A stretch of DNA of 56,728 nt from Singulisphaera sp. GP187 (lineage in GTDB: Bacteria; Planctomycetota; UBA1135; UBA2386). Numbering within the stretch: the first letter of the stretch is position 1; each line of letters opens with the position of its first letter. This document shows, one piece after another, positions 43,193 through 51,985 of this stretch. The notes under the pieces were generated by a model. It saw only the letters and a list, made by a program, of their open reading frames with translations, was not told the origin of the DNA and made no database searches. The stretch covers positions 1 through 56,728 of the forward strand of contig CAMBXM010000004.1 of the NCBI GenBank assembly GCA_945871815.1. The letters are read 5' to 3'. The position numbers and the translations under genes were made by a program.

Positions 43193-44983
43193 TCAGTCGG
43201 ACAACTGCGCGATCTTCTTTCGCAGTGCCGCGGCCTCGGTCGGAGTGAGCGGTTTGGGGCGTTCCGGGTCGGTCGGTGCCGCTGGCAGGTCCAGAGTCTC
43301 GCGCAGGACGTGCGCGATGGCGTTGCGGGCGGGGCTCTGCAGCGAGTCGCCAGCGAGGGCCTGGACCAAGTCCAAGAGCACGGCGCGCGATGGCCGGCGC
43401 ACGAGCGCATGAACCAGTGTCGTGGGTACCGACTTGACGTCGAGCGCGGTCAACAGATCCGGTCCACCGCGGCGAGCGAGGTCCCGGGCCCAGGTTGGCG
43501 GCGAGTCGCGTTCGGCAGCAAAGCGCTTCAGCACGGCATCGATGTCTTGTTCGAACTCGTTGCCAAACGACAGTGTGAGCACCTTGCGCAGGAGGCGTTG
43601 CTGATCCTCGATCGGACAGCACAGGCCGTGTCCGAGCTGCGCGATTCTGGCAAAGGACTCTGCTGCGCCGCTGCGTTCGCCATTGGTGAGCAGCGTGTGC
43701 ACCGACGAGCCGGCGAGGTTGCTGAAGCGGCGCACGCTGTCGAGCAGGGCGCGGAGTTCGCGCACGTGCGGCGGAGCGTCGCCGGCAAGCACGATCACGC
43801 GTCGCGCCCCAGGCGTCCATCGTTGATCGACGGCTTCGCGCAGGCCTGCGAGTACGGCCTCGGGCGTGTCGCCACCGCCATCGGCCGCGATCGTCTGCAT
43901 GAAGTTGACGGCAGCGAAGAAGTCGTGGCAGAGCGGCAGGCTGCGCACGAGGTACTCTTCGCCAGCACCTTTGTCGCGATAGGTGATCAAGGAGAAACGT
44001 GCATCGGGCACGAGTGCGCCCAGGACCTCGAGCATGGCGGCGATGCCGCTCTTGGTCGCAGTGATGCTGCTGCCCATCGAGCCTGTGCTGTCGAAGACGA
44101 ACACGATCTCGAGGCCGCTCTTGCGCAGATCGGAGACCGTTTGGCGAAAGCCGCCGCTGCCGCCGCCACCCGCGATCGGGTCCCCGCCGTCGGTGCCAGT
44201 GGCGCCCGATGGCGCAACCGTGGCGCCAGAGCCGCTTCGCTTCGGGATGCGTTCGCCGCCGATCAGCAGCAGTGGCTCGTCGCGCATCATGTCGGCCGGC
44301 GGTGCATCGTTCGCTTCGTCGCTTGCTTGGCTCGCGGGAGCGGGATCGATCTGGAGGTCGCGAGTCTCGCTCGTCTCCAACTCGACCGGAATCTCCTCGG
44401 GCCCCTGCGGCGCGTTGCCGTCGCTTGCAGCCTCGGCTTCGAAACCGTAGCGCGCCGGTGCTTCTGGCGGTGGTGGTGGGGAACCGAGCAACAACCAAGC
44501 TGCCATCAGCAGCAGTGCGTGCAGCAGCAGTGAGAGCACGTACCAGGGCGTGTGCCGCAGTTCGTGTGCCAGCAGATCCGTAAACGTGCGTTCTCCGGTT
44601 GCGACCGGAGCAGATGGGCTCTTCGCCGCCGGCGTTGTCCGGGGCAGAGAAGCGGCGGGGACCGCGGCCGGAGCCATCGCCCGCTGAGGTGCGGGAAGAG
44701 GCAGGATCAGCGCTTCCCCGCGATCGGCGACGACCTGGATCTCGATGCCCGCAAGCCGCGCCGTGCCCCCGAGTCGCAACGCAAACGGCTGCTGCTGGCC
44801 CGGCGCAGCAACGAGTGCCGTGCCCTCGTGGAGGCGAATGGTGAGCGCCATTTCGGGGACATCGCCGCCCGGCGGACAGAAGTCGCACTGCGCAGCTCTA
44901 CCCAGCAGGTAGACGCGCCCGGATTCGAGGGCAAACTCGACGTCTGCCACGCGAATAGCAAGAAGGGGGAAACTAGGGTTCAC
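43193..44983 (-). CDS. vWA-domain protein with FHA-like N-terminus and one membrane segment
   Basis: This protein (596 residues from the GTG at 44983) has three parts. The N-terminus (about 5-87) resembles an FHA or similar beta-sandwich ('GRVYLLGRAAQCDFCPPGG'). A single membrane segment (about 147-166) follows a Pro/Ala linker. The large C-terminal part is a von Willebrand type A domain with the MIDAS 'DSTGSMGSS' near residue 298, after a Gly-rich linker, and 'YRDKG...ADGGGDTPEAV' further on. It is adjacent to rsmD, divergent from it. An upstream ATG at 45115 would overlap the rsmD start, so the GTG is preferred with reservation. Role unknown; likely a metal-dependent adhesion or complex-assembly module. 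Confidence 0.75.
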   Translation of the reverse strand: MNPSFPLLAIRVADVEFALESGRVYLLGRAAQCDFCPPGGDVPEMALTIRLHEGTALVAAPGQQQPFALRLGGTARLAGIEIQVVADRGEALILPLPAPQRAMAPAAVPAASLPRTTPAAKSPSAPVATGERTFTDLLAHELRHTPWYVLSLLLHALLLMAAWLLLGSPPPPPEAPARYGFEAEAASDGNAPQGPEEIPVELETSETRDLQIDPAPASQASDEANDAPPADMMRDEPLLLIGGERIPKRSGSGATVAPSGATGTDGGDPIAGGGGSGGFRQTVSDLRKSGLEIVFVFDSTGSMGSSITATKSGIAAMLEVLGALVPDARFSLITYRDKGAGEEYLVRSLPLCHDFFAAVNFMQTIAADGGGDTPEAVLAGLREAVDQRWTPGARRVIVLAGDAPPHVRELRALLDSVRRFSNLAGSSVHTLLTNGERSGAAESFARIAQLGHGLCCPIEDQQRLLRKVLTLSFGNEFEQDIDAVLKRFAAERDSPPTWARDLARRGGPDLLTALDVKSVPTTLVHALVRRPSRAVLLDLVQALAGDSLQSPARNAIAHVLRETLDLPAAPTDPERPKPLTPTEAAALRKKIAQLSD

Positions 44984-45098
44984 GTGGAGGTTCGCCCGCA
45001 GGGGCTCGCGCGGGCTGCCGTGGACGCGCTGTTGCGCCTGCGTCGGCGATTGGACAGGATACCGCGCCAACGCAGCATCCGCTGCGCGGAGTCCATTC

Positions 45099-45722
45099 AT
45101 GAGCCTCAAGGTCATCGCCGGCGTCTATGGCAGTCGCGTGCTGCGCAGCGTGCGCGGTCTCGGTACGCGGCCGCTCCTCGGTCAGGTCAAGGCGGCGATC
45201 TTCAACATCCTCGGCGAAGACCTCGTCGATGCGGTGGTGTGGGACCAGTTCGCCGGCACGGGTGCCACTGGCATCGAAGCGCTGTCGCGCGGCGCCAAGC
45301 AGGTGGTGTTCGTCGAGAAGAACAACCGTGCGCTCGAGATCCTCCGCGGCAACCTGAAGATGCTCGGCGACGACGCTGTCGAGCGCGGCATCGTGGTGCG
45401 CGCCGATGCGTGGGAACCGCCGAATCTCGGCGACGCCGCACCTGCTCCCAACGTCGTCTTCCTCGACCCGCCGTACTCTCTGGTCGAAGAAGATCCGGTC
45501 AAGTCGATCTACCGCGCGCGTCAGCTGGCGCATCGCCTCGCGCCTGGCGGATGCCTCGTGTTCCACTTCGAAGCGGGCGTGATCGACGAGGACGATTTCG
45601 ACGACGATCTCGATGTCGATCTCCGCCAGTGGGGCAGTAGTTCGATCGCGTTCGTGTGGCGCGAGGGCGAAGTACCAGAGCGTGTGCTCCGTCGACGTCA
45701 GCGCGAAGCCGCGCACGAATGA
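45099..45722 (+). CDS. rsmD: 16S rRNA (guanine(966)-N(2))-methyltransferase
   Basis: This 207-residue protein methylates G966 of 16S rRNA. It has the RsmD N-terminus ('LKVIAGVYGSRVLRSVRGLGTRPLLGQVKAAIFNIL'), the SAM-binding 'DQFAGTGATGIEALSRGAKQVVFVEKN' and the amino-methyltransferase motif 'VFLDPPYS' (DPPY). Length and motif order are those of the family. Genes commonly found with rsmD, such as coaD, are not in view. It is divergent from the vWA gene, sharing the CATG at the start region, and convergent with the lamin-tail gene. Confidence 0.94.
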   Translation: MSLKVIAGVYGSRVLRSVRGLGTRPLLGQVKAAIFNILGEDLVDAVVWDQFAGTGATGIEALSRGAKQVVFVEKNNRALEILRGNLKMLGDDAVERGIVVRADAWEPPNLGDAAPAPNVVFLDPPYSLVEEDPVKSIYRARQLAHRLAPGGCLVFHFEAGVIDEDDFDDDLDVDLRQWGSSSIAFVWREGEVPERVLRRRQREAAHE

Positions 45723-45765
45723 GCACCGGCGCCGGCGGCCAGCGGCCCCCGTGCCCGCGCTTTGC

Positions 45766-46857
45766 TCAGTTGCCCAGAGTCACGGTGACCGCGTTGGTCA
45801 CGCCTTTGTACGGCGGCCAAGCGCTGCTGTAGAGGTCGAGAACAATCGCCTGCACGGCGAAGCTCTGGCCTGCGAGTGCTGCTGGCAAGCCTTGTAGTGA
45901 CAGCGGCAGCGTGGTGCGAAGCAGCGAGGTGTGCTGCCAGTAACTGCCGAAGGACGTCGACGGATCGATCAGCACGTAGCAGCTCTCGCCGCCTGGAGCG
46001 GGAGGAAGCAGATCGTTGCGACCGGGCATCGTCGTCGCCGTGAGCGCGAGGATGCACCACTCGGCGAATACCCCGGTCGTGTTGTCGATCGTGAAGCCAA
46101 ACGACGAGTTGCCAAGGACGGGCAGTGACAGCGCGTTGAGCGTCGGCGCCCCGAGCAGTTGGTGGCCGATCGGGGTGCACGGCGATCCGAGCGACTGCAG
46201 GGACGCGGCGCCGACGTTGGCGGCTCCGGGCGTTGGCGTCGTATCGACGAACCACGCGAGATCGGGCGTGGTGCTCCACTCGCGCCCGGGATGACGCGCC
46301 AGCGAGCAGCCGTTGCTGAGCGAAGGGGTTCTGCTGCCGGTGCGCCAGGCGCCATTCTGGACCGCGAGATCCTCGCGCGAGAGTCCGTTGCCGCCCCAAC
46401 TGACCCAGTCGTTGATGATGCTTGGCGTGCTCATCAAAGCGCTGGATTGCGAACGGAACAGCGCCAACGCGCCCTGCTGCAGCGGCAGAGCTTCGCCGCC
46501 GAGCCCGAACAGGAAGTAGGCGTTGGTTGCGCCGGTGAACACTTCGCCCGACACCGGCGCGCTGGGTAGCGGCTGCAGCCAGCGCACGACCAAGAAGCCG
46601 CCTGCGGGAATCGTCGATGCTGGGCGGAAGCCCCACCAGTAGGTGCGCGGCATGCCCACAGTCGGAGTTGCGAGAAATAGCGACCAGGCCGAGATGTCCG
46701 CTGTGGTTGCGCCGCGGTTGTGCAGTTCGACGAAGCCACCCGTCGGCCCGACCCCGAACTCACTGAGGATGACTTCTTGCGCGAGCGCTCGGTTGTCGAG
46801 ATTGACGGCGGACAAGGCGAGTGCGAGCAAGGCGGTTGTACGAATCATCGGCATCAT
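45766..46857 (-). CDS. Secreted lamin-tail-domain protein
   Basis: This 363-residue exported protein has a signal peptide ('MIRTTALLALALSAVNLDNRALAQ') and an N-terminal lamin-tail domain ('VILSEFGVGPTGGFVELHNRGATTADISAWSLFLATPT'), the bacterial beta-sandwich fold that often binds to surfaces or carries C-terminal sorting domains. After a linker the C-terminal half ('GSPCTPIGHQLLGAPTLNALSLPVLGNSSFGFTIDN') is a beta-rich module I have seen paired with such proteins in planctomycetes but cannot name. The start among clustered ATGs (46857, 46854, 46848) is uncertain by up to 3 residues; the long upstream frame to 47082 has no signal peptide at its start. Confidence 0.75.
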   Translation of the reverse strand: MMPMIRTTALLALALSAVNLDNRALAQEVILSEFGVGPTGGFVELHNRGATTADISAWSLFLATPTVGMPRTYWWGFRPASTIPAGGFLVVRWLQPLPSAPVSGEVFTGATNAYFLFGLGGEALPLQQGALALFRSQSSALMSTPSIINDWVSWGGNGLSREDLAVQNGAWRTGSRTPSLSNGCSLARHPGREWSTTPDLAWFVDTTPTPGAANVGAASLQSLGSPCTPIGHQLLGAPTLNALSLPVLGNSSFGFTIDNTTGVFAEWCILALTATTMPGRNDLLPPAPGGESCYVLIDPSTSFGSYWQHTSLLRTTLPLSLQGLPAALAGQSFAVQAIVLDLYSSAWPPYKGVTNAVTVTLGN

Positions 46858-47075
46858 CTGGGTCGGCGTTGGATTCCGCACCAGATCGGACTCGCGTGAT
46901 CCTCTGCTTGACGAAGGTGCGCATGTCACCATGGCGGCGGGGCTGTAGCGCCTCCGCGAGCGAGCGTTGCGCAAGGAGTCGTACGAAACCGGGTCAAGCT
47001 GCAAACGCGCGAACTCCGATACATGCACGTCGGGGGCCGCCCCCCATCGCTCTCTCGCAACCAGGTCATTCAGCT

Positions 47076-47252
47076 TTGTCAAAGCATCCAGCCGAGTCCG
47101 TCGATCGTGTCGTGCAGGAACTGATGAACCGTGAGATTCCGAAAGCGGAACGCGTGCGGCTCCTGCGTCAACTCGTCAAGTCGGGCGAGGAGGTTCCAGA
47201 CGAGCTGTTGGACCAGGCGCTGCGTCGATTGATGGAGCGATTGACCGATTGA
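47076..47252 (+). CDS. Possible small helical protein (TTG start)
   Basis: A 58-residue frame starting at TTG 47076 encodes a polar, amphipathic helix-rich product ('SVDRVVQELMNREIPKAERVRLLRQLVKSGEEVPDELLDQALRRLMERLTD'). The composition and even hydrophobic spacing look like a real protein, unlike the upstream part of the same frame. It ends 32 bp before the next gene on the same strand. The ribosome site is weak. I do not recognise a family; regulatory or anti-sigma-like roles are only guesses. Confidence 0.4.
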   Translation: MSKHPAESVDRVVQELMNREIPKAERVRLLRQLVKSGEEVPDELLDQALRRLMERLTD

Positions 47253-47284
47253 GCCCCTTCACGAACCCGAAACGAGTTGAAACC

Positions 47285-48115
47285 ATGAAGACGTCGCTGC
47301 TTGCCACGCTGGTCCTGTGCGCTGCTGCTCTGCCGGCACAGGAAACAATCCTCCAAGTCGGAAGTCCTGTCGTCACGACGCTGACGACCCTTCGCCACAC
47401 GCCCGATGCGTTCCGCAATGTGACGGTGCAGTTCACCGTCCAGTTTGCGTCGCTGGGCAAAATCAGCAACCCGTTCTTCACGCGCTTCACGCCGGCGGAC
47501 TACGCGAACGTCTACGTGTGGGCTGACGAACAGCCTCTCTGGCAGCGCCAGGCCTACGAAGACCTCTTCGGCAACATGTTCTATCCGAAGGCCGGCTCGC
47601 AACTGCAGCAGGTCTACGAGATGAGCATGTATGACCGTCTGCAGATCACGGGCGTCGTGCGCAACACGTTCCAGGATGCGCCGTGGATCGAGATCCAGTC
47701 GTTTGATGTCCTCGGCGAGCAGGTGAGCTCGGCCACGCTGGCGCACATGTACCGCGGCGAGCAGTTCATGAACGAGCGCCGCTGGCAGCGCGCGATCGCG
47801 GAGCTGACCCTGGCCCCGGCAGGTGAAGCGCCGCCGGCGCTGCGCAGTGCCGCGTTCAAGAACCTCGGCATCTGCTACCTGCGCATCGGCGAGTCGAACC
47901 AAGCGGTCGGCTTCCTGGAGCAGGCCAGGAGCCTGGGCGGGGACGCCGACATGGAGATCGAGGATCTTCTGGCCACCGCGTCGACCCGCCCGTCGAACGA
48001 GCTCGACCGCGTCGTTGGTACCTCGGAGGTCAAGGACCACGAGCGCCCGATGTGGGAGGCGTTTGACTCGAACGCGCAGCCGCAGCAGAACGCCGCGCCG
48101 CTTCGCGGTCGCTGA
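47285..48115 (+). CDS. Secreted protein with OB-like and TPR regions
   Basis: This 276-residue protein starts with a signal peptide ('MKTSLLATLVLCAAALPAQ'). The middle ('VTVQFTVQFASLGKISNPFFTRFTPADYANVYVWADEQ') is beta-rich and could be OB-like. The C-terminal part ('LAHMYRGEQFMNERRWQRAIAELTLAP' and 'AAFKNLGICYLRIGESNQAVGFLEQARSLGGD') is TPR-like. I find no named family. It may be cotranscribed with the small upstream frame. Function is unknown, but its export suggests a periplasmic scaffold. Confidence 0.7.
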   Translation: MKTSLLATLVLCAAALPAQETILQVGSPVVTTLTTLRHTPDAFRNVTVQFTVQFASLGKISNPFFTRFTPADYANVYVWADEQPLWQRQAYEDLFGNMFYPKAGSQLQQVYEMSMYDRLQITGVVRNTFQDAPWIEIQSFDVLGEQVSSATLAHMYRGEQFMNERRWQRAIAELTLAPAGEAPPALRSAAFKNLGICYLRIGESNQAVGFLEQARSLGGDADMEIEDLLATASTRPSNELDRVVGTSEVKDHERPMWEAFDSNAQPQQNAAPLRGR

Positions 48116-48361
48116 GTCCGACGGCCACAAGGCCGCTGACTCGAAGAGGATCGATGCAGCGCTGTCGCCGTAAATCCGGCCGACGGCGCTGATCTCGTGT
48201 ACTGCCGCTGGTGAAAATTGCGGCCCCCTACGGCATTGTGTTCGGCCCGCCGCGTCGGCGCCGGCACCCAGGGCAGCTCCGCTGCATCACCAGCGCGGGT
48301 GCGGACGAAGGCGAGGCCAAGTGCCCTTGCCCGCGGCTGACCGCCGGCCCCTGCCCCAGCA

Positions 48362-49303
48362 ATGACCGCGTCCAGCGTCTCTTCCCCCCAACTTGCGCCC
48401 GCGGCCGAACTCGGCTCTGCGCCATTCCGCCTGGCGGTCGCAATGGTCGCGTGGACCATCGTGGTCATCCTCAAGGGTGCCATGGTGACCAGCACCGGCT
48501 CAGGCATGGCCTATGCCGACTGGCCGTTGTCGGACGGGCAGCTGATGCCCGCGAGCAGCCTTACGACTCTCGCGGGGTTCTTGGAGCACTTCCATCGCAT
48601 CGCCGGCGCGATCGCGGGCCTGTTGTCGCTCACCCTCGTGGTGGATCTGTATCGCCGAAGGGCTCTGGCGACCGCCGGTGGCCGCGCCGCGATCCTCGGG
48701 CTCGCCCTGATCCTCGTGCAAGGAGTGGTCGGTGGGGTCGGCGTGCTCAACAACACGCCGGTCGCGATGTCGAGCCTACATGGCACGCTGGCGCAATTGA
48801 CGATCGCGACCTTTGCCGTCACTGCCTACCGGCTGTCGCGCCGCTATGCCGCAACGAAGGCGATCGCCCATCCGTCCACTGGCGCCGGACGCCGCATGGC
48901 GGTCATCGCCGTCGTGGCGCTGGTCGTGCAGACCATCATTGGCGCGATCGCCCGCCACTCCGGAAGCGAGCATGCCCTGTGGACCCACGTTGCCAACGCG
49001 CTGGTCGTCTTCCTGCTCGTGCTGATCGCCGCGGGTTTGGCCGCCGGCCGGTTTGCCGCAGTGCCTGGTATCAAATCGCTCTCGCGTTGGTTGCTGTGGT
49101 TGCTGGTCGTGCAGCTCGTGCTCGGTTTCGTTGCCCTGCTGATCCGGACCGGCAAGAGCCCCGAGAACGTGGAGCAGCTCGTGCGCGCCTCGCTGATCAG
49201 TTCGCACGTGCTTGCTGGCTCGCTGCTGACAGTCACCGCAAGCCTGCTCGCCGCCCACGTGTTTCGCGGCACTGCGCGCGCTCCCGAGGTCGCCCGTGGT
49301 TGA
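48362..49303 (+). CDS. ctaA: Haem A synthase (COX15/CtaA family)
   Basis: This 313-residue polytopic membrane protein oxidises the C8 methyl of haem O to make haem A for cytochrome c oxidase. It has about eight hydrophobic segments, and the CtaA haem-ligating histidines appear in 'FLEHFHRIAGAIAG' and 'SLHGTLAQLTIATF', with further His in 'SGSEHALWTHVANA' and 'ISSHVLAGSLLT'. Length is normal. It overlaps ctaB by 8 bp, so the two steps of haem modification are produced together. This gene starts the oxidase-assembly operon that ends with the DUF420 gene. Confidence 0.92.
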   Translation: MTASSVSSPQLAPAAELGSAPFRLAVAMVAWTIVVILKGAMVTSTGSGMAYADWPLSDGQLMPASSLTTLAGFLEHFHRIAGAIAGLLSLTLVVDLYRRRALATAGGRAAILGLALILVQGVVGGVGVLNNTPVAMSSLHGTLAQLTIATFAVTAYRLSRRYAATKAIAHPSTGAGRRMAVIAVVALVVQTIIGAIARHSGSEHALWTHVANALVVFLLVLIAAGLAAGRFAAVPGIKSLSRWLLWLLVVQLVLGFVALLIRTGKSPENVEQLVRASLISSHVLAGSLLTVTASLLAAHVFRGTARAPEVARG

Positions 49304-50231
49304 TCCCAGGCTGACGAACGCAGCGGTAGCTCCGGCGGCGACGATTTCGCGCAAGGGCACGATCGCGAGCTTTCTCGAACTCGGCAAGCCGCGGCTGTCG
49401 GCGATGGCCGTTTTTGCGGTCGTGGCCGGCTGCTTCCTCGGCTGGACGCCGCACGGTATGCCGCCGCTCGGAATCGTCGCCGCGACGACTCTCGGCACCT
49501 TTCTCGTCGCCGTGGCATCGGCGGCACTCAACATGTACCGCGAGCGCGAACTCGATGCGCTGATGCACCGCACGCAGTCACGACCACTGCCGTCGGGTCG
49601 CCTACAGCCCAAGCAAGTGCTGTGGTTCGGCATCGTCGTGGCGATCCTAGGCGAAGGCACGCTGCTGTTGTGGTCGTCACCACTCGCGGCGCTGGTGTGC
49701 TTTCTGATCCTGTTCAGCTACGTGTTGGTCTACACGCCGATGAAGATGCGAACGCCGCTCAACACGCTGATGGGCGCGATCCCCGGCGCCTTGCCGCCGG
49801 TTGTGGGCTTTGCGGCGGTCACGAACAAGCTCGGCTTTGGTGCCCTGATCTTGTTCATGATCCTGTTTTGCTGGCAGATTCCGCACTTCCTCGCGATTGC
49901 GTGGCGCTACCGCCACGACTACGCGCGAGCAGGAATGCGCATGCTGCCGGTCGTCGACCCCGACGGAGCGAGCACGCGCTCGACGATGCTGCTCTATGTT
50001 GCCGGTCTCGGCATCGCGAGCCTGCTGCCCTTTGTCGTCGGCATGTCGGGCGAGGTCTACCTCGCAACCGCGGTCTGCCTCGATGCGATGTTCTTCGTGC
50101 CCGCGGTCCTGGCCGCGTGCACACGCTGGGAGTCGGCGATGCGACTCACCTTCTTGGTGTCGCTCGTCTACCTGCCGCTCTTGCTGACGGTGATGGTGCT
50201 CGACCGGCAAGACGCTGTATTCCCCTTATGA
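49296..50231 (+). CDS. ctaB: Protohaem IX farnesyltransferase (haem O synthase)
   Basis: This 311-residue UbiA-superfamily membrane enzyme adds the farnesyl group to protohaem. It has the allylic-diphosphate-binding segment 'NMYRERELDALMHRTQSRPLP'. The usual N-x3-D-x3-D pattern appears with Glu in place of the first Asp, a conservative change. The second motif 'WRYRHDYARAGMRMLPV' is the family's 'DYARAGmpMLP'. Start is the GTG at 49296, overlapping ctaA. It ends with the ATGA of the next gene. It provides the substrate of CtaA, so the pair is a complete haem A pathway. Confidence 0.93.
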   Translation: MVDPRLTNAAVAPAATISRKGTIASFLELGKPRLSAMAVFAVVAGCFLGWTPHGMPPLGIVAATTLGTFLVAVASAALNMYRERELDALMHRTQSRPLPSGRLQPKQVLWFGIVVAILGEGTLLLWSSPLAALVCFLILFSYVLVYTPMKMRTPLNTLMGAIPGALPPVVGFAAVTNKLGFGALILFMILFCWQIPHFLAIAWRYRHDYARAGMRMLPVVDPDGASTRSTMLLYVAGLGIASLLPFVVGMSGEVYLATAVCLDAMFFVPAVLAACTRWESAMRLTFLVSLVYLPLLLTVMVLDRQDAVFPL

Positions 50232-51187
50232 CCACGCCTGCAGCAGTGACGGCACGCGGCCTCTCGTTTGCCTATGGCGAACGGCAGGCGCTGCGCAACA
50301 TCGACTTCTCGGTTGCCGAGGGATCTGCACACGGCTTTCTCGGGCCCAACGGCTCGGGCAAGTCGACGTTGTTCAAGATCCTGTCGACGATCGTGCCGCC
50401 GCAGCAGGGCAACGTGTCGATGTTCGGCATCGATCTCGCACAGGACCCGGCCGCCGTGCGCAGGCGCATCGGCGTCGTGTTCCAGTCGCCGGCAGTCGAC
50501 AAGAAGCTGACCGTTCTCGAGAACCTCCGCTACGCCGGCCGCCTCTATGGGATGCCGCGGGCAGAGCTCGATCGCCGCAGCTCTGAACTGCTGGAACACG
50601 CCGACCTGAAGGATCGCAGCAACGATCGCACCGGCGAACTGTCGGGCGGGCTGCGTCGTCGCGTCGAGATCTGCAAGGCGCTGCTGCATCGACCGGCGCT
50701 GGTACTGCTCGACGAAGCGAGCACCGGCCTCGATCCCGCCGCGCGGCGCGACATGTGGTCGCTGCTGAAGAAGCAGACGGGCATCACGGTGTTGTTCACG
50801 ACGCATCTGATGGACGAGGCCGCCGAGGCCGATCGACTCACGTTGCTCGACGGCGGCGCGATCGTCGCCGCGGGAACGCCGGGTGAGCTGATGCGCATGG
50901 TCGGCGGGCAAGTGCTCGAGATCGAAGCGCAGAACCCACTGGCGCTCGCCGCCGACATCCGCGCCCAACTCGGCGTCGACCCCAAGGTGGTCGAGACGAT
51001 GCTGCGCTGCGACGGGCCACGCGTTCACGAGTTGGTGTCCAAGTTGATCGACCGCTTCGGCGACCGCATCCTGCGCGTCTCGCTGGCGCATCCGTCGCTC
51101 GCCGATGTGTTCTTGCACCTCACGGGCAAGCGCTTCGTCGTAGCTCCGCCCGAAGAACCGAAGAAGAAGCGGAGGCGCAAGGAATGA
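50228..51187 (+). CDS. ABC transporter ATP-binding protein of the oxidase-assembly operon
   Basis: This 319-residue ATPase has Walker A 'GPNGSGKST' (39-47), signature 'LSGGLRRRVE', Walker B 'ALVLLDEAST' and the H-loop 'LFTTHLMDEAAEADR'. It belongs to the DrrA/NodI type that partners ABC-2 permeases. After the core a C-terminal extension (about 245-319) ends with a lysine/arginine-rich tail 'PKKKRRRKE'. The ATG overlaps ctaB. ABC-2 pairs of this kind in cytochrome oxidase operons may export or position a factor needed for oxidase assembly, but the cargo is not known. Confidence 0.92.
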   Translation: MTTPAAVTARGLSFAYGERQALRNIDFSVAEGSAHGFLGPNGSGKSTLFKILSTIVPPQQGNVSMFGIDLAQDPAAVRRRIGVVFQSPAVDKKLTVLENLRYAGRLYGMPRAELDRRSSELLEHADLKDRSNDRTGELSGGLRRRVEICKALLHRPALVLLDEASTGLDPAARRDMWSLLKKQTGITVLFTTHLMDEAAEADRLTLLDGGAIVAAGTPGELMRMVGGQVLEIEAQNPLALAADIRAQLGVDPKVVETMLRCDGPRVHELVSKLIDRFGDRILRVSLAHPSLADVFLHLTGKRFVVAPPEEPKKKRRRKE

Positions 51188-51978
51188 CATCTCCCACACC
51201 TGTTCGCACGCCGATGCTGACCGCGGCGCTGGCGCTCGCGCACCGCGAGATCGTGCGCTTCCTTCGCGATCGTTCGCGCGTCACGGGCTCGCTGCTGCAG
51301 CCGGTGATCTTCTGGCTCCTGTTCACGGGCGCACTGCACGGCTCGTTCAAACCGGGCGGCCAGGACTACGGCAGCTACTTCTTCGTCGGGACGCTGGCGA
51401 TGATCGCGCTGTTCACGGCGATCTTCAGCACGATCACGGTGATCGAGGACCGCAAAGAAGGGTTCCTTCAGGGCGTGCTGGTGGCGCCGGTTCCGCGCGC
51501 GGCGATCGCACTCGGCAAGATCCTCGGCGGCACGACGCTGGGGTTCTCGTTGGGTGTGCTGTTCTTGCTGCTCGCGCCATTGGCGGGCGTGCCGCTGACG
51601 ATCGGCAGCGCTCTGCTGGGCCTCGCGGTTCTCTATCTGGTCGCGCTGTCGGTGACCGGGATGGGCTTCGCGCTGGCGTGGGTGATGGACAGCACTGCTG
51701 GCTACCACGGCATCATGATGCTGGTGCTGATGCCGATGCTGCTGCTGTCGGGCGCGTTCTTCCCGATGGAAGACGCGCATCCGCTGATGGCTTGGGTGCG
51801 GTGGTGCGACCCGATGACGTATGGCGTGGGGGCGTTGCGGCACGCGCTGCAGGAAGGTCCGGTCGTGGGCATCCCGTCGTTCTCGGTCTGTCTCTTGGGC
51901 ACGGCGATCTTCGCGGTGTGCACGTTCTCGCTCTCGACCTGGGTGGTCACGCGCCGCAGCGCGCGCGACGCAGTCTGA
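51184..51978 (+). CDS. ABC-2 type transporter permease
   Basis: This 264-residue permease has about six membrane segments and the ABC-2 block 'REIVRFLRDRSRVTGSLLQPVIFWLLFTGAL', 'EDRKEGFLQGVLVAPVPRAAIALGKILGG', 'LLLSGAFFPMEDAHPLMAWVRWCDPMTYGVGALRHAL', all usual for DrrB-type exporters. The ATG overlaps the ATPase stop (ATGA), so the two make one transporter. It is followed by DUF420 with an 8-bp gap. Position in a haem A operon suggests a role in oxidase assembly. Confidence 0.92.
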   Translation: MTSPTPVRTPMLTAALALAHREIVRFLRDRSRVTGSLLQPVIFWLLFTGALHGSFKPGGQDYGSYFFVGTLAMIALFTAIFSTITVIEDRKEGFLQGVLVAPVPRAAIALGKILGGTTLGFSLGVLFLLLAPLAGVPLTIGSALLGLAVLYLVALSVTGMGFALAWVMDSTAGYHGIMMLVLMPMLLLSGAFFPMEDAHPLMAWVRWCDPMTYGVGALRHALQEGPVVGIPSFSVCLLGTAIFAVCTFSLSTWVVTRRSARDAV

Positions 51979-51985
51979 ACCAATC

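Noticed and set aside
43147-43410. N-terminal extension of moaA
   Set aside because: The extension is rich in Arg, Pro and Ser and lies inside the vWA gene in another frame. The GTG at 43146 gives the usual MoaA length.
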